Positions 8,958 to 16,485 of a DNA stretch of 64,000 nt are shown here, piece after piece. Made by a program: the position numbers and the translations under genes. The stretch comes from Victivallis sp. Marseille-Q1083 (GTDB lineage Bacteria > Verrucomicrobiota > Lentisphaeria > Victivallales > Victivallaceae), in contig NZ_CAHJXL010000002.1 in NCBI RefSeq assembly GCF_903645315.1, positions 608,934 through 672,933 on the forward strand, read 5' to 3'. Every line of letters begins with the position of its first letter. Position 1 is the first letter of the stretch. The notes beneath the pieces are model-generated. The model did no database searches. It saw only the letters and a program-made list of their open reading frames with translations, and had not been told where the DNA came from.

Positions 8958-11900
8958 ATGGCACAGAGTTTTGAAGGAAAGTTGCTGGAGGCATCCAGCG
9001 CAGAAGTGCTCAAAGCGGCCAAACAGCTGCTGAAGAGTTCTCGTTTGGCTTGCGCTTATCGCGATGAAACCGGTTCGATCAATGCGGTGTTTCAGGAGGG
9101 CAATCATTATGCCCATACTGTCGTGCAGCTCGGCGAACCGCCGACTGCGGTTTGCAGTTGCGGCAATCATGGCGATTCGTTATGTGCGCATGCGGTAGCT
9201 TCAATTATGTATTGTGGCCGGTTTCGGTCGACAGAAATAGCCCCGATCAACGACGGAGTGGCGCGTTACGCGGGGATTAAGGATGAGAGTTTGGAATCTT
9301 TGGCCGGGCGGGGGACAGCGCCGGCGGAAGCGCAACTGTTCATTCAGGCGGAATCTGATTTCCCGCATGTGCCTAGCAAGTGGGAAAATGTCGCACTGAC
9401 AGTTAAGTTGCGCGCCGGGAACCGCGACTATGTTGGCAACGTCAATAATCTGCGCCAGCTTTATTTCGATAAGGCATTGGCCATTACGTTGAAATTGAAT
9501 CAGTTTTCTCTACAGGATCGGCAGATTATTCACTTTCTGGCGGTTAACGCCGAGGCGGAAAACTCCCAGTTGCTGCTGAATTCGGAAGTCACTGCCGAGT
9601 TTTTCCATTCCCTGATCGGTTTCGACCGGTTCAGCCGCAATGGCCGCCGTCTGATCGTCCACCGCGAACACGCCGAACCGGTGGTGTTGAAAAAGCGGAT
9701 CGGCAATGAAGTGATGCTGTCGCCCGGTATCGTGGTGGGCGGAGCGCCGTTGTCGATTCATTCGGCGAAGGTTATCGTCGGCCGTTCCGGCTGCTGGATC
9801 GGCCGACAGGGGGAATACTGGTGGATGCCGGCGACGCTGGACATCGGCTGGCTGCGGAATTTTTTCCGTACCGGCGAGCAGAAACGCCAGTACAATGAAT
9901 ACCAGAAATTGATTGCCGACGGCGGTTTTCCGGTCCGTCTGCTCGATGTCGAATCGTTCGAGCCGGAAAAGAAGCCCTGTACGGTGCTGCTGTCCGGCAA
10001 TTTGAGTCTGGAGAATGGTTTGCGGTTGAAAACCAATTATCTGTACGACAACGTCATCTATCCGGCCGATCACGGCCGCCTGTCTCGCGACGGCCGGAAA
10101 TTCTGGCTGCGCGATGAGGAAATGGAACAGTCGTTCGCCAATGAACTGAAAATGTTCGGGTTTGCCGAACACGGGGCGGAATTGCAGCTGGATGACAGCG
10201 AAACCATCGGCGTTTTTCTCGATCAGGTTTTGCCGATGTGGCTGACCCAGCGGCCGAATTGCTGCCTGACGGCGGAACTGGCGCGGTTGTGCCGGGGCGG
10301 CAGCGGTCTGCCCGGGGCGATGATGCAGTGCACTTTGGCCAAAACGTTGTCGGACCGCTACGTGCTGAATTATCAGTTGGAGTGCTACGGGCAGGGGATC
10401 GGTTTTCAACAGGCGTTGAAAGCGGTCAAAAATCATCGCCGTTACCTGCAGCTGGCCAACAACCACATGGCGCTTCTCGATGAATCGTTCGGTAATTTTC
10501 TGCTGGCGGCGGAGAATGTCATCCAGAAAGTGGATGAAAAAAAGATGACTTTCGAACTGCCGCGCTGTGCAGTTCATTATTGGAAGCACATTGCCCGCAA
10601 TACGCCGGAAGTCATTCCGGAGGAGTTCCAGCTTCTGGCCTCTCCCGGCGCTGCGGCGCCGCAGGAACTGCCGGACCCGCCGGCGGCGGAATTCAAAGGT
10701 GAATTGCGCGGTTACCAGCAGGAAGGCGTCAATTGGATGCGGCAACTGCTGGACAACAGTTTCAACGTCGTGCTGGCCGATGAGATGGGCCTGGGCAAGA
10801 CGGTTCAACTGCTGGCATTGCTGGCCGGCCGCAAAACGAAAAAAGATGCGCCGATTCTGATCATCTGTCCGGCCAGCCTGGTTGAGAACTGGAAGCGGGA
10901 ATGCGGGAAATTCGTTCCCGGTTTCCGGGTGGCGGTATTGAATTGCGGCGGCCGCGATGAAATCTGGCAGCATGCGATGGACTATGATCTGATCGTCGGC
11001 TCTTACTCGATTACCCGGTTGGACGCCGAGGCGCTGAAAAGCCTGAAATTCAGCTACCTGATCCTCGATGAAGCGCAGCATATCAAGAATCCCAATACCG
11101 CCAACGCGCAGAATTGCAAGGCGATCCGGGCCGACCACCGTCTGGTGTTGACCGGCACGCCGCTGGAAAACTCTTCGGAAGACCTGTGGAGTATTTTCGA
11201 TTTTCTGCATCCGGGATTGCTCGGTTCGTTCAACAGTTTCAAGAAATATTACGGCAATCTGCGCGACAATCCGGCCTTGCAGCAGGATCTGGCGGCACGG
11301 GTTACGCCGTTCATCAAGCGGCGCACCAAAGCGCATGTTTGCCAGGAATTGCCGCCGAAGCAGGAATACACGCTGATGTGCGAGATGGAAGTTGAACAGC
11401 GCAGGCTGTATGACGAAATCCTTCGCCACGGCCGCGAGCAGCTCAAGGCGTTGCCGAAAAATGACAACCGGGCCAATTTCGAAATTTTGACGACGCTGTT
11501 GCGGCTGCGCCAGGTTTGCTGTCATCCGGATTTGCTGCCGGAGGCCGGCAAGAATGTCGTTTCGGCTAAATTTGAACTGCTCAAAGAATTGATCAACCAG
11601 CATATCGACAGCGGCAATAAGATGCTGTTATTCAGTCAGTTCACCAGCCTTCTGTCGTTGATCCGCGACTGGCTGGATGCCGAAGGAATCCGTTACGAAT
11701 ATCTCGATGGCGCTACCCGCAACCGGCAGCAACGGGTCGATTCGTTCAACAATACGCCGGAAATTCCGTTGTTTCTGCTCAGTTTGAAAGCCGGCGGCAC
11801 CGGTTTGAATCTGACCAGCGCGGATACGGTGATTATCTTCGATCCCTGGTGGAATCCGGCGGTGGAGTTGCAGGCGGCCGACCGCACCCATCGCATTGGC

Positions 11901-12068
11901 CAAACCAAACCGGTTACCAGCATTAAACTGCTGGTCAAGGACTCGATCGAGGAAAAGATCCTGGCGTTGCAGGATAAGAAGCAGGAGATTTTTGACAATA
12001 TCATCGAAAATCCGGCTGCGAACGCCGACAAGTTGTCGCTGGAAGAGTTGAAATTTCTGTTCCAATGA
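8958..12068 (+). CDS. SWIM zinc finger plus SNF2-family ATPase/helicase
   Basis: This is a 1036-residue DNA-dependent ATPase of the bacterial SNF2 type. Near the N terminus Cys66-x-Cys68 and Cys76-x-His78 form a SWIM zinc finger. A middle region without recognised motifs follows. The C-terminal motor has motif I DEMGLGKT (about residue 605), the DEAQ box in LILDEAQHIKN, motif III LTGTPLENS, and the helicase-C blocks FSQFTSLL, KAGGTGLNLT and DRTHRIGQ. GTG at 8952 is an alternative start, but GAGGAG is better spaced for the ATG at 8958. It stands alone and ends at a strong terminator. No phage-defence partner genes (as in DISARM-like systems) are adjacent, so a transcription or chromatin-remodelling role is more likely. 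Confidence 0.93.
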   Translation: MAQSFEGKLLEASSAEVLKAAKQLLKSSRLACAYRDETGSINAVFQEGNHYAHTVVQLGEPPTAVCSCGNHGDSLCAHAVASIMYCGRFRSTEIAPINDGVARYAGIKDESLESLAGRGTAPAEAQLFIQAESDFPHVPSKWENVALTVKLRAGNRDYVGNVNNLRQLYFDKALAITLKLNQFSLQDRQIIHFLAVNAEAENSQLLLNSEVTAEFFHSLIGFDRFSRNGRRLIVHREHAEPVVLKKRIGNEVMLSPGIVVGGAPLSIHSAKVIVGRSGCWIGRQGEYWWMPATLDIGWLRNFFRTGEQKRQYNEYQKLIADGGFPVRLLDVESFEPEKKPCTVLLSGNLSLENGLRLKTNYLYDNVIYPADHGRLSRDGRKFWLRDEEMEQSFANELKMFGFAEHGAELQLDDSETIGVFLDQVLPMWLTQRPNCCLTAELARLCRGGSGLPGAMMQCTLAKTLSDRYVLNYQLECYGQGIGFQQALKAVKNHRRYLQLANNHMALLDESFGNFLLAAENVIQKVDEKKMTFELPRCAVHYWKHIARNTPEVIPEEFQLLASPGAAAPQELPDPPAAEFKGELRGYQQEGVNWMRQLLDNSFNVVLADEMGLGKTVQLLALLAGRKTKKDAPILIICPASLVENWKRECGKFVPGFRVAVLNCGGRDEIWQHAMDYDLIVGSYSITRLDAEALKSLKFSYLILDEAQHIKNPNTANAQNCKAIRADHRLVLTGTPLENSSEDLWSIFDFLHPGLLGSFNSFKKYYGNLRDNPALQQDLAARVTPFIKRRTKAHVCQELPPKQEYTLMCEMEVEQRRLYDEILRHGREQLKALPKNDNRANFEILTTLLRLRQVCCHPDLLPEAGKNVVSAKFELLKELINQHIDSGNKMLLFSQFTSLLSLIRDWLDAEGIRYEYLDGATRNRQQRVDSFNNTPEIPLFLLSLKAGGTGLNLTSADTVIIFDPWWNPAVELQAADRTHRIGQTKPVTSIKLLVKDSIEEKILALQDKKQEIFDNIIENPAANADKLSLEELKFLFQ

Positions 12069-12080
12069 AAATTCTCTTGA

Positions 12081-12119
12081 AAAAGCAGCCGGACCAAGCA
12101 GCCGGCTGCTTTTTTTTTG
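12081..12119 (+). terminator. rho-independent terminator after the SNF2 gene
   Basis: A 12-base stem (AAAAGCAGCCGG with CCGGCTGCTTTT) and a nine-base loop run into a long T tract 13 bases after the stop. Confidence 0.93.
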
Positions 12120-12131
12120 TGCGCGCAGTTG

Positions 12132-12137
12132 TATAAT
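12132..12137 (+). promoter_or_regulatory. TATAAT box placed immediately before the start codon
   Basis: A perfect TATAAT ends five bases before the only plausible ATG (12143) of the COG3014 lipoprotein gene, and no Shine-Dalgarno sequence is visible. If it is a true -10 box, transcription would start at or next to the ATG and the mRNA would be leaderless. No convincing -35 box is seen; the bases 17 upstream belong to the terminator T tract. Confidence 0.35.
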
Positions 12138-12142
12138 ATAAT

Positions 12143-13717
12143 ATGATCAGAATATGGATAATCGGTGCTAAAAAACGAATCGTTTATTCCAACCGGCCGA
12201 TTCGGAAGATTGCCGGTTGTTGTCTGGCCGGTATTTGCTTGAGCGGCTGTTCCAGCATTTGGGACGCGCATACCCAAAAAGACGGCATGGTGGAAGATTA
12301 TTTGGATGGCCGCTTCGATTCCGGAATTCGACGCGCCGAGAAAAAATTGGAATCGGCCCGCGGCAGCGGGGATGAATTGATGTGGCTGTTGGAATTGGGG
12401 TCGCTCTATTTCTACAACCGGCGTTATCCGGAAAGCATCGCGATCTGGCAGCAGGCGGATGCGCTGGTGGAAGAGTACGACAACCGGGCCGTGGTCAGCG
12501 TCCGCGATGTCGGCGCCGAGGCTGGGGCGATGGCGACCAATCTGAACGCCTTGCCGTATCGCGGTTTCGGACATGACCGGATCATGCTGCCGATCTTCAA
12601 AGCGCTGGCGCAGTTGGGCAGCGGCGATGAAGAATTGATGCTGGTCAATTTGCGCCGGATGCGTTCTTTTCAGGATCGCATTGCCGAGCGTTACGCTTCG
12701 GAAATCGCCAAAGAAAAAGCTCAAGTCGCCATGGAGAATTTAACGGCGGTCCGCAAGCTGGGGGAATTGGCCGCCGGCGGGAAAAAAAACGAAAAAAGCT
12801 CCGAGCCGGGCGGTGAGCCGCTGGCCGCGCTGCAGGAAAATGCCGACTTCAAGGAGCGCCTGGCCGCGATTGAACTGCAGGCCAGAAATGCCTACGGTAA
12901 TTTTTTGAATCCGTTGGCGATTTTTTTGTCGGGGCTGGGCTATCTGCGGGAAAATGACTGGGAGAATGCCTATATCGATTTCAAGCGGCTTTATGAGGCG
13001 ATGCCGGACAATGAGCTGATCCGGAAATATTTTGTCACCGTCCTGCGGCAGACCCGCCGGCCGGTTCCGGCAGTCCTGGCGTCGGTCGAACCGTTCCGGA
13101 TGGCGTTGGACCGCAGCAGCGTTTACCTGATTTTCGCCAACGGCCGCGGCGCGGCTTTTACCGAAAAGAAATATGAGATCACCGTTCCCTATCTCGGCTA
13201 TACCGGCATCGCCTTTCCGGTTTGCGAATATTATCCGCGGCCGTTCGGCAAAGTGGCGGCTTTGACCGGCAGCGATTGGACGGAAACCGTGCCGGTGGCG
13301 GATATGGATGCCATCGTTTCCCAGGAATATACCGAACGACTGCCGGCGATGATTACCCGGCTGGTGGTCAATTACCTGGTGAAGGAAACGGCCAGTTTGC
13401 TCATCTCCCAGTCGGCCAGTACGGCCGATGAGGCGGTGCGATATCTGACTTATTTCGGGACCGGCATTTACAAATATCTGTTCAATACCGCCGACACCCG
13501 CAGTTGGGAACTGCTGCCGGGCGAATTTCAAATCGGTCAGTTGCCGATGCCGTCGGACCATCGGCTTGAGGTTCAATTGCTGGCGCCGGACGGCAGGACG
13601 GTGCTGCGGCAGACGACGGTAAATTTCGGAGAGCAATGCCGGTCGGCCATCGTTTACGTCAATGCGCCAAGTCAGAAAAATTGGGATTGCCTGGTTTTGG
13701 AATTTTACGATCAATAA
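12143..13717 (+). CDS. COG3014-type lipoprotein
   Basis: This 524-residue exported lipoprotein resembles the uncharacterised COG3014 family. A basic N-terminal stretch and hydrophobic core end in the lipobox LSGC, with the lipidated Cys near residue 36. The mature part is helical and repeat-like early on (RRAEKKLE, LYFYNRRYPESIAIWQQAD), suggesting TPR-like hairpins, then turns into a beta-rich C terminus. It is followed at 18 and 23 bases by YcfL-like and LpoB-like lipoprotein genes, a grouping known from some Gammaproteobacteria. The link to peptidoglycan synthase activation is inferred only from these neighbours. The ATG at 12143 is the only usual start codon before the lipobox. Confidence 0.8.
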   Translation: MIRIWIIGAKKRIVYSNRPIRKIAGCCLAGICLSGCSSIWDAHTQKDGMVEDYLDGRFDSGIRRAEKKLESARGSGDELMWLLELGSLYFYNRRYPESIAIWQQADALVEEYDNRAVVSVRDVGAEAGAMATNLNALPYRGFGHDRIMLPIFKALAQLGSGDEELMLVNLRRMRSFQDRIAERYASEIAKEKAQVAMENLTAVRKLGELAAGGKKNEKSSEPGGEPLAALQENADFKERLAAIELQARNAYGNFLNPLAIFLSGLGYLRENDWENAYIDFKRLYEAMPDNELIRKYFVTVLRQTRRPVPAVLASVEPFRMALDRSSVYLIFANGRGAAFTEKKYEITVPYLGYTGIAFPVCEYYPRPFGKVAALTGSDWTETVPVADMDAIVSQEYTERLPAMITRLVVNYLVKETASLLISQSASTADEAVRYLTYFGTGIYKYLFNTADTRSWELLPGEFQIGQLPMPSDHRLEVQLLAPDGRTVLRQTTVNFGEQCRSAIVYVNAPSQKNWDCLVLEFYDQ

Positions 13718-13735
13718 GGACGCAGGGAGGAAAAG

Positions 13736-14185
13736 ATGACGAAAAATGTTTTCGGCGGTTTGTTGGGGCTGTTGTTGCTGGCGGGCTGCCAGAATTCCAT
13801 CAACACGACCGGCAGTGATCCGGCTTTGTTCAATCCGATGACCGATCAGCGGTTTGTCACCGACAGTTTTTTGCGTGACCGATTGAAATTGATAAAAATC
13901 GACCAGGGGACGACGCCGGAAGGATTCCTGCAGATTCAGGTGACCGCGTTGAACGACCGCGTCGGATTTTTCAGCGAAAGCTGGAGTACGCTGACCGGCG
14001 GCAATCCGTATAAGATTGATTACCGGTTTCTGTGGTTCGACGAGGGCGGCTTTGCGATCGATTCGAATATGGCCATCTGGCAGGAAGTGATTACCCGGCC
14101 GGGTGAGCCGGTGCTGTTTGTCGGGACCGCGCCGTCGGCGAAATGCAAGAATTTTGTGTTGAGTGTCAAAGAATCGGACAATTGA
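13736..14185 (+). CDS. YcfL-like (DUF1425) lipoprotein
   Basis: This is a 149-residue lipoprotein. The signal sequence ends in LLLAGC (Cys near residue 18). The mature domain contains the YcfL-type block around YRFLWFDEGGFAID, followed by a Trp and a C-terminal strand region. In E. coli, YcfL is encoded directly beside LpoB, and here the lpoB-like gene follows after 23 bases, which supports the call. The molecular role of the family is not established. GGAGG precedes the start. Confidence 0.8.
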   Translation: MTKNVFGGLLGLLLLAGCQNSINTTGSDPALFNPMTDQRFVTDSFLRDRLKLIKIDQGTTPEGFLQIQVTALNDRVGFFSESWSTLTGGNPYKIDYRFLWFDEGGFAIDSNMAIWQEVITRPGEPVLFVGTAPSAKCKNFVLSVKESDN

Positions 14186-14208
14186 ATCACTGTTCAGGAG
14201 GGTAGAAA

Positions 14209-14853
14209 ATGAATAAATTCTGGAATTTGACCGTGGCTGGAATTGGCATGTTGGGATTGGCGGGGTGCGGTTCCGGGCCGGAACGTTTCGATCCCCGGGA
14301 CAATCCGGCCCGGCTGCGGGCGATGGGAGCGCTGGCGGCGGCCGATTATCAGGAAGCGGCGGCGGTGGCCATCAATGCGTTGATGGGCAGTCCGGTATTC
14401 AATCGTTATTTGCAGGAGTATCAGGCGGATCACGGCGGCAGAAAGCCGCTGATGATGTTGTCGACGGTCCGCAACAGCACCGACAACGAGCATATCGATA
14501 CCAGGTTTATGACCGAACGCATCAGCGAAGATCTGCTCAATGGCGACAAGGTGCGCTTGACCAGCGCGTTTGCCGGCTCGGGGCAGGATGTCGACGATGC
14601 CAATATCATGATCCGCCAGCAGGATGTCAACGAATACGCCGACAAGAAAACCACCATCGGCCGCGATTCGCTGGAGGTGCCGCTGCTGGGGCTGTCCGGC
14701 AACATCATCACCCAGACCGACCAGGTCGGCCGCGACCGCAATTACAGTATTTTCTTCGTATTGACGATGACCGATTACCGTACCGGCGAGGTGGTTTGGA
14801 AGCATACCCAGGAACTGGGCCGGCGTGACACACAGTCGTGGTTCGGCTTCTGA
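14209..14853 (+). CDS. lpoB: penicillin-binding protein activator LpoB-like lipoprotein
   Basis: LpoB is an outer-membrane lipoprotein that reaches through peptidoglycan to activate the synthase PBP1b. The 214-residue protein has a lipobox LAGC (Cys near 20) and the conserved LpoB core: a first helix with LSTVRNSTDNEHIDTRFMT, then RISEDLL, the linker with ADYIL-like spacing around DQVGRDRNYS, and the closing strands YSIFFVLTMTDYRTGEVVW. The family ends in a short tail, here WFGF. Activity towards a particular PBP is inferred. It is last in the three-lipoprotein operon. Confidence 0.85.
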   Translation: MNKFWNLTVAGIGMLGLAGCGSGPERFDPRDNPARLRAMGALAAADYQEAAAVAINALMGSPVFNRYLQEYQADHGGRKPLMMLSTVRNSTDNEHIDTRFMTERISEDLLNGDKVRLTSAFAGSGQDVDDANIMIRQQDVNEYADKKTTIGRDSLEVPLLGLSGNIITQTDQVGRDRNYSIFFVLTMTDYRTGEVVWKHTQELGRRDTQSWFGF

Positions 14854-14977
14854 AGCGGCGTTGACCGTATTCCCCGGGGGAAGCGGCCATCGGGGAATGG
14901 CGCCGAAAATTTTCCCGGCAAGTTGATTGTTGACCGTGCGATGCTATATTAACGCCGAGCGTCAGAACCATCAGGGA

Positions 14978-15134
14978 AGATGGAATGAATATACCATCGT
15001 AACCTCAACAATGCCTTTTCCGAAGGAATGAGTACGGCGAAGCCGCACGGAATGCCGGAGGGGAGGGGCCTAGCGAAAAGCACCCGGAGCTTTTGGCGGA
15101 ATGCCAGAAGCCCCCGAGGCTCGGAGCCGAGGGT
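14978..15134 (+). repeat. structured repeat, copy 1
   Basis: About 155 bases beginning AGATGGAATGAATATACC that recur 188 bases downstream. Inside is a stem CTTTTGGC / GCCAGAAG with a five-base loop, followed by the near-palindrome GGCTCGGAGCC. A short open frame beginning MSTAKPHGMPE lies in it, but the stem-loops and the matching stem changes in copy 2 suggest that the RNA or DNA structure is what is kept. There is no match to a named element that I can state. Confidence 0.75.
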
Positions 15135-15165
15135 TGATCGTGGACGAAGAGAGACCAGGAAACAA

Positions 15166-15320
15166 AGATGGAATGAATATACCATCGTAACATTAACAAT
15201 GCCTTTTCCGAAGGAATGAGTACGGCGAAGCCGTGCGGAATGCCGGAGGAGGGGCCTTGCGAAAAGTACCCGAAGCTTCTGGCGGAACGCCAGAAGTCCC
15301 GAGGCTCGGAGCCGGAGGGA
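15166..15320 (+). repeat. structured repeat, copy 2
   Basis: This is a second copy of the preceding repeat, roughly 90% identical by eye. The first stem reads CTTCTGGC / GCCAGAAG here, while copy 1 has a G-T pair at one position, so pairing is kept in both. Copy 2 ends about 20 bases before the ribosome-binding site of the BamE-like lipoprotein and so probably lies in that gene's leader. Confidence 0.75.
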
Positions 15321-15354
15321 GACAACTTTTTGGGGATCAAAGGAGATGCTTACA

Positions 15355-15687
15355 GTGACGAGCAAATATCTGCTGTTGCCGGCGTTGGCGTTGTTGTTGT
15401 CCGGCTGTGGTTATTTTTCACAATACGACAATCTGAAGAATGCGGAAAAACTGCGGGTCGGGATGACCAAACAGGAAGTCCTGGGGATCATGGGGGAACC
15501 GCTGACCAACGAAGTGTACAACACGCCGAATGTCTGGTATTATTACGTGACTACCCAGTGGCATGACGGCCTGTATACCGAGGACGAATGCATGCCGCTG
15601 TTGTTTGAAGACGGCAAATTGATCGGTTGGGGAAATGAATTCTACAACCGGTTGCGGATGCAGAACAAACATGTCATCAAAGATTGA
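15355..15687 (+). CDS. small BamE/SmpA-like lipoprotein
   Basis: This 110-residue lipoprotein has signal sequence [13 protein letters not shown]. The mature part has the BamE/SmpA-type helix block [17 protein letters not shown], then a Tyr/Trp-rich strand ([11 protein letters not shown]) and a final strand [12 protein letters not shown]. That is the helix-strand-strand order of the BamE fold, which in E. coli stabilises the BAM complex, but many unrelated lipoproteins share it. GTG at 15355 is chosen because GGAG lies nine bases before it; an in-frame ATG at 15346 directly abuts that GGAG. Its 3' end overlaps the sirtuin gene by 17 bases. Confidence 0.75.
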   Translation: MTSKYLLLPALALLLSGCGYFSQYDNLKNAEKLRVGMTKQEVLGIMGEPLTNEVYNTPNVWYYYVTTQWHDGLYTEDECMPLLFEDGKLIGWGNEFYNRLRMQNKHVIKD

Positions 15688-16414
15688 CCAGCTTCTGACC
15701 ATGCTGCGGGAGGCGCAGCATTGTGTCGCGTTCACCGGCGCCGGCATCTCGACGCTGGCCGGGATTCGTGATTTTCGCGGCGCCAACGGATTTTACCGCG
15801 ATCCGGATGTCGATGCGGACCGGGTTTTCTCGCTGCCGGCTTTTCTGGCGGATCCGTCCTATTATTACCTGCATACCAGAAATTTCATCTACGACCTCGA
15901 TGAAAAGCGGCCGGGCATCGTTCATACCGAACTGGCCCGGCTGGAAGCGCTGGGAATCGTCAAATGTGTCGTCACGCAGAATATCGATCTGCTGCACCAG
16001 AAAGCCGGTTCGCATCATGTGCTGGAGTTGCACGGTTCGCCCCAGCGGCATCATTGTCTCAAGTGCGGCAGAATTTATTCTTTCCGGCAAATTGTCGACC
16101 GTCTGGAACGGGAACCGGTGCCGTACTGCGAAAGCTGCGGCGGCATCGTCAAGCCGGATATCGTTTTCTTCGGTGAAAACCTGGATGAACAAACCATCGA
16201 CGCGGCCGTCCAGGAAGCGAGTTCCGCCGATTTGCTGCTGGTGCTCGGTTCCAGTCTGGTGGTCAACCCGGCCGCCTCCTTGCCGAATTACACCAGATAT
16301 TTCGGCGGGCAGGTGGTTATCGTCAATGCCGACTCCACGCCGAAGGATCATCTGGCGGTATTGCATTTTGACGACTTGCAGGCAGTTTTCGCTGCGACGG
16401 CAGCCATTCAATAA
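15671..16414 (+). CDS. SIR2-family NAD-dependent protein deacylase
   Basis: Sirtuins remove acyl groups from lysines using NAD+. The protein (247 residues) shows the NAD-binding block [15 protein letters not shown], the ribose-binding [12 protein letters not shown], the catalytic His in [11 protein letters not shown], a zinc site CLKC...CESC, and [13 protein letters not shown]. It lacks the Tyr and Arg pair expected of CobB-like desuccinylases at the usual place as far as I can align by eye, so plain deacetylase activity is the safer guess. The start at 15671 overlaps the preceding lipoprotein gene; an ATG at 15701 is possible but would cut close to the NAD site. Confidence 0.9.
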   Translation: MSSKIDQLLTMLREAQHCVAFTGAGISTLAGIRDFRGANGFYRDPDVDADRVFSLPAFLADPSYYYLHTRNFIYDLDEKRPGIVHTELARLEALGIVKCVVTQNIDLLHQKAGSHHVLELHGSPQRHHCLKCGRIYSFRQIVDRLEREPVPYCESCGGIVKPDIVFFGENLDEQTIDAAVQEASSADLLLVLGSSLVVNPAASLPNYTRYFGGQVVIVNADSTPKDHLAVLHFDDLQAVFAATAAIQ

Positions 16415-16424
16415 ACGTTCGGAT

Positions 16425-16464
16425 TAAAAAACCGTCCCGATCGCAGGATCGGGACGGTTTTTTT
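16425..16464. terminator. bidirectional terminator between convergent genes
   Basis: A long stem (AAAACCGTCCCGATC with GATCGGGACGGTTTT) around a four-base loop has an A run on its left and a T run on its right. It can therefore end both the sirtuin transcript and the convergent phosphoesterase transcript. Confidence 0.93.
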
Positions 16465-16485
16465 AATGATCGCTGAAAGAATTGT

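Noticed and set aside
9510-11603. 697-codon minus-strand frame inside the SNF2 gene
   Set aside because: Complete overlap with a gene that has all its motifs; the composition is that of a GC-rich antisense shadow.
15028-15219. Small proteins starting MSTAKP in the two structured repeats
   Set aside because: No ribosome-binding site, frames differ between copies after the first residues, and the stem-loops explain the conservation better.
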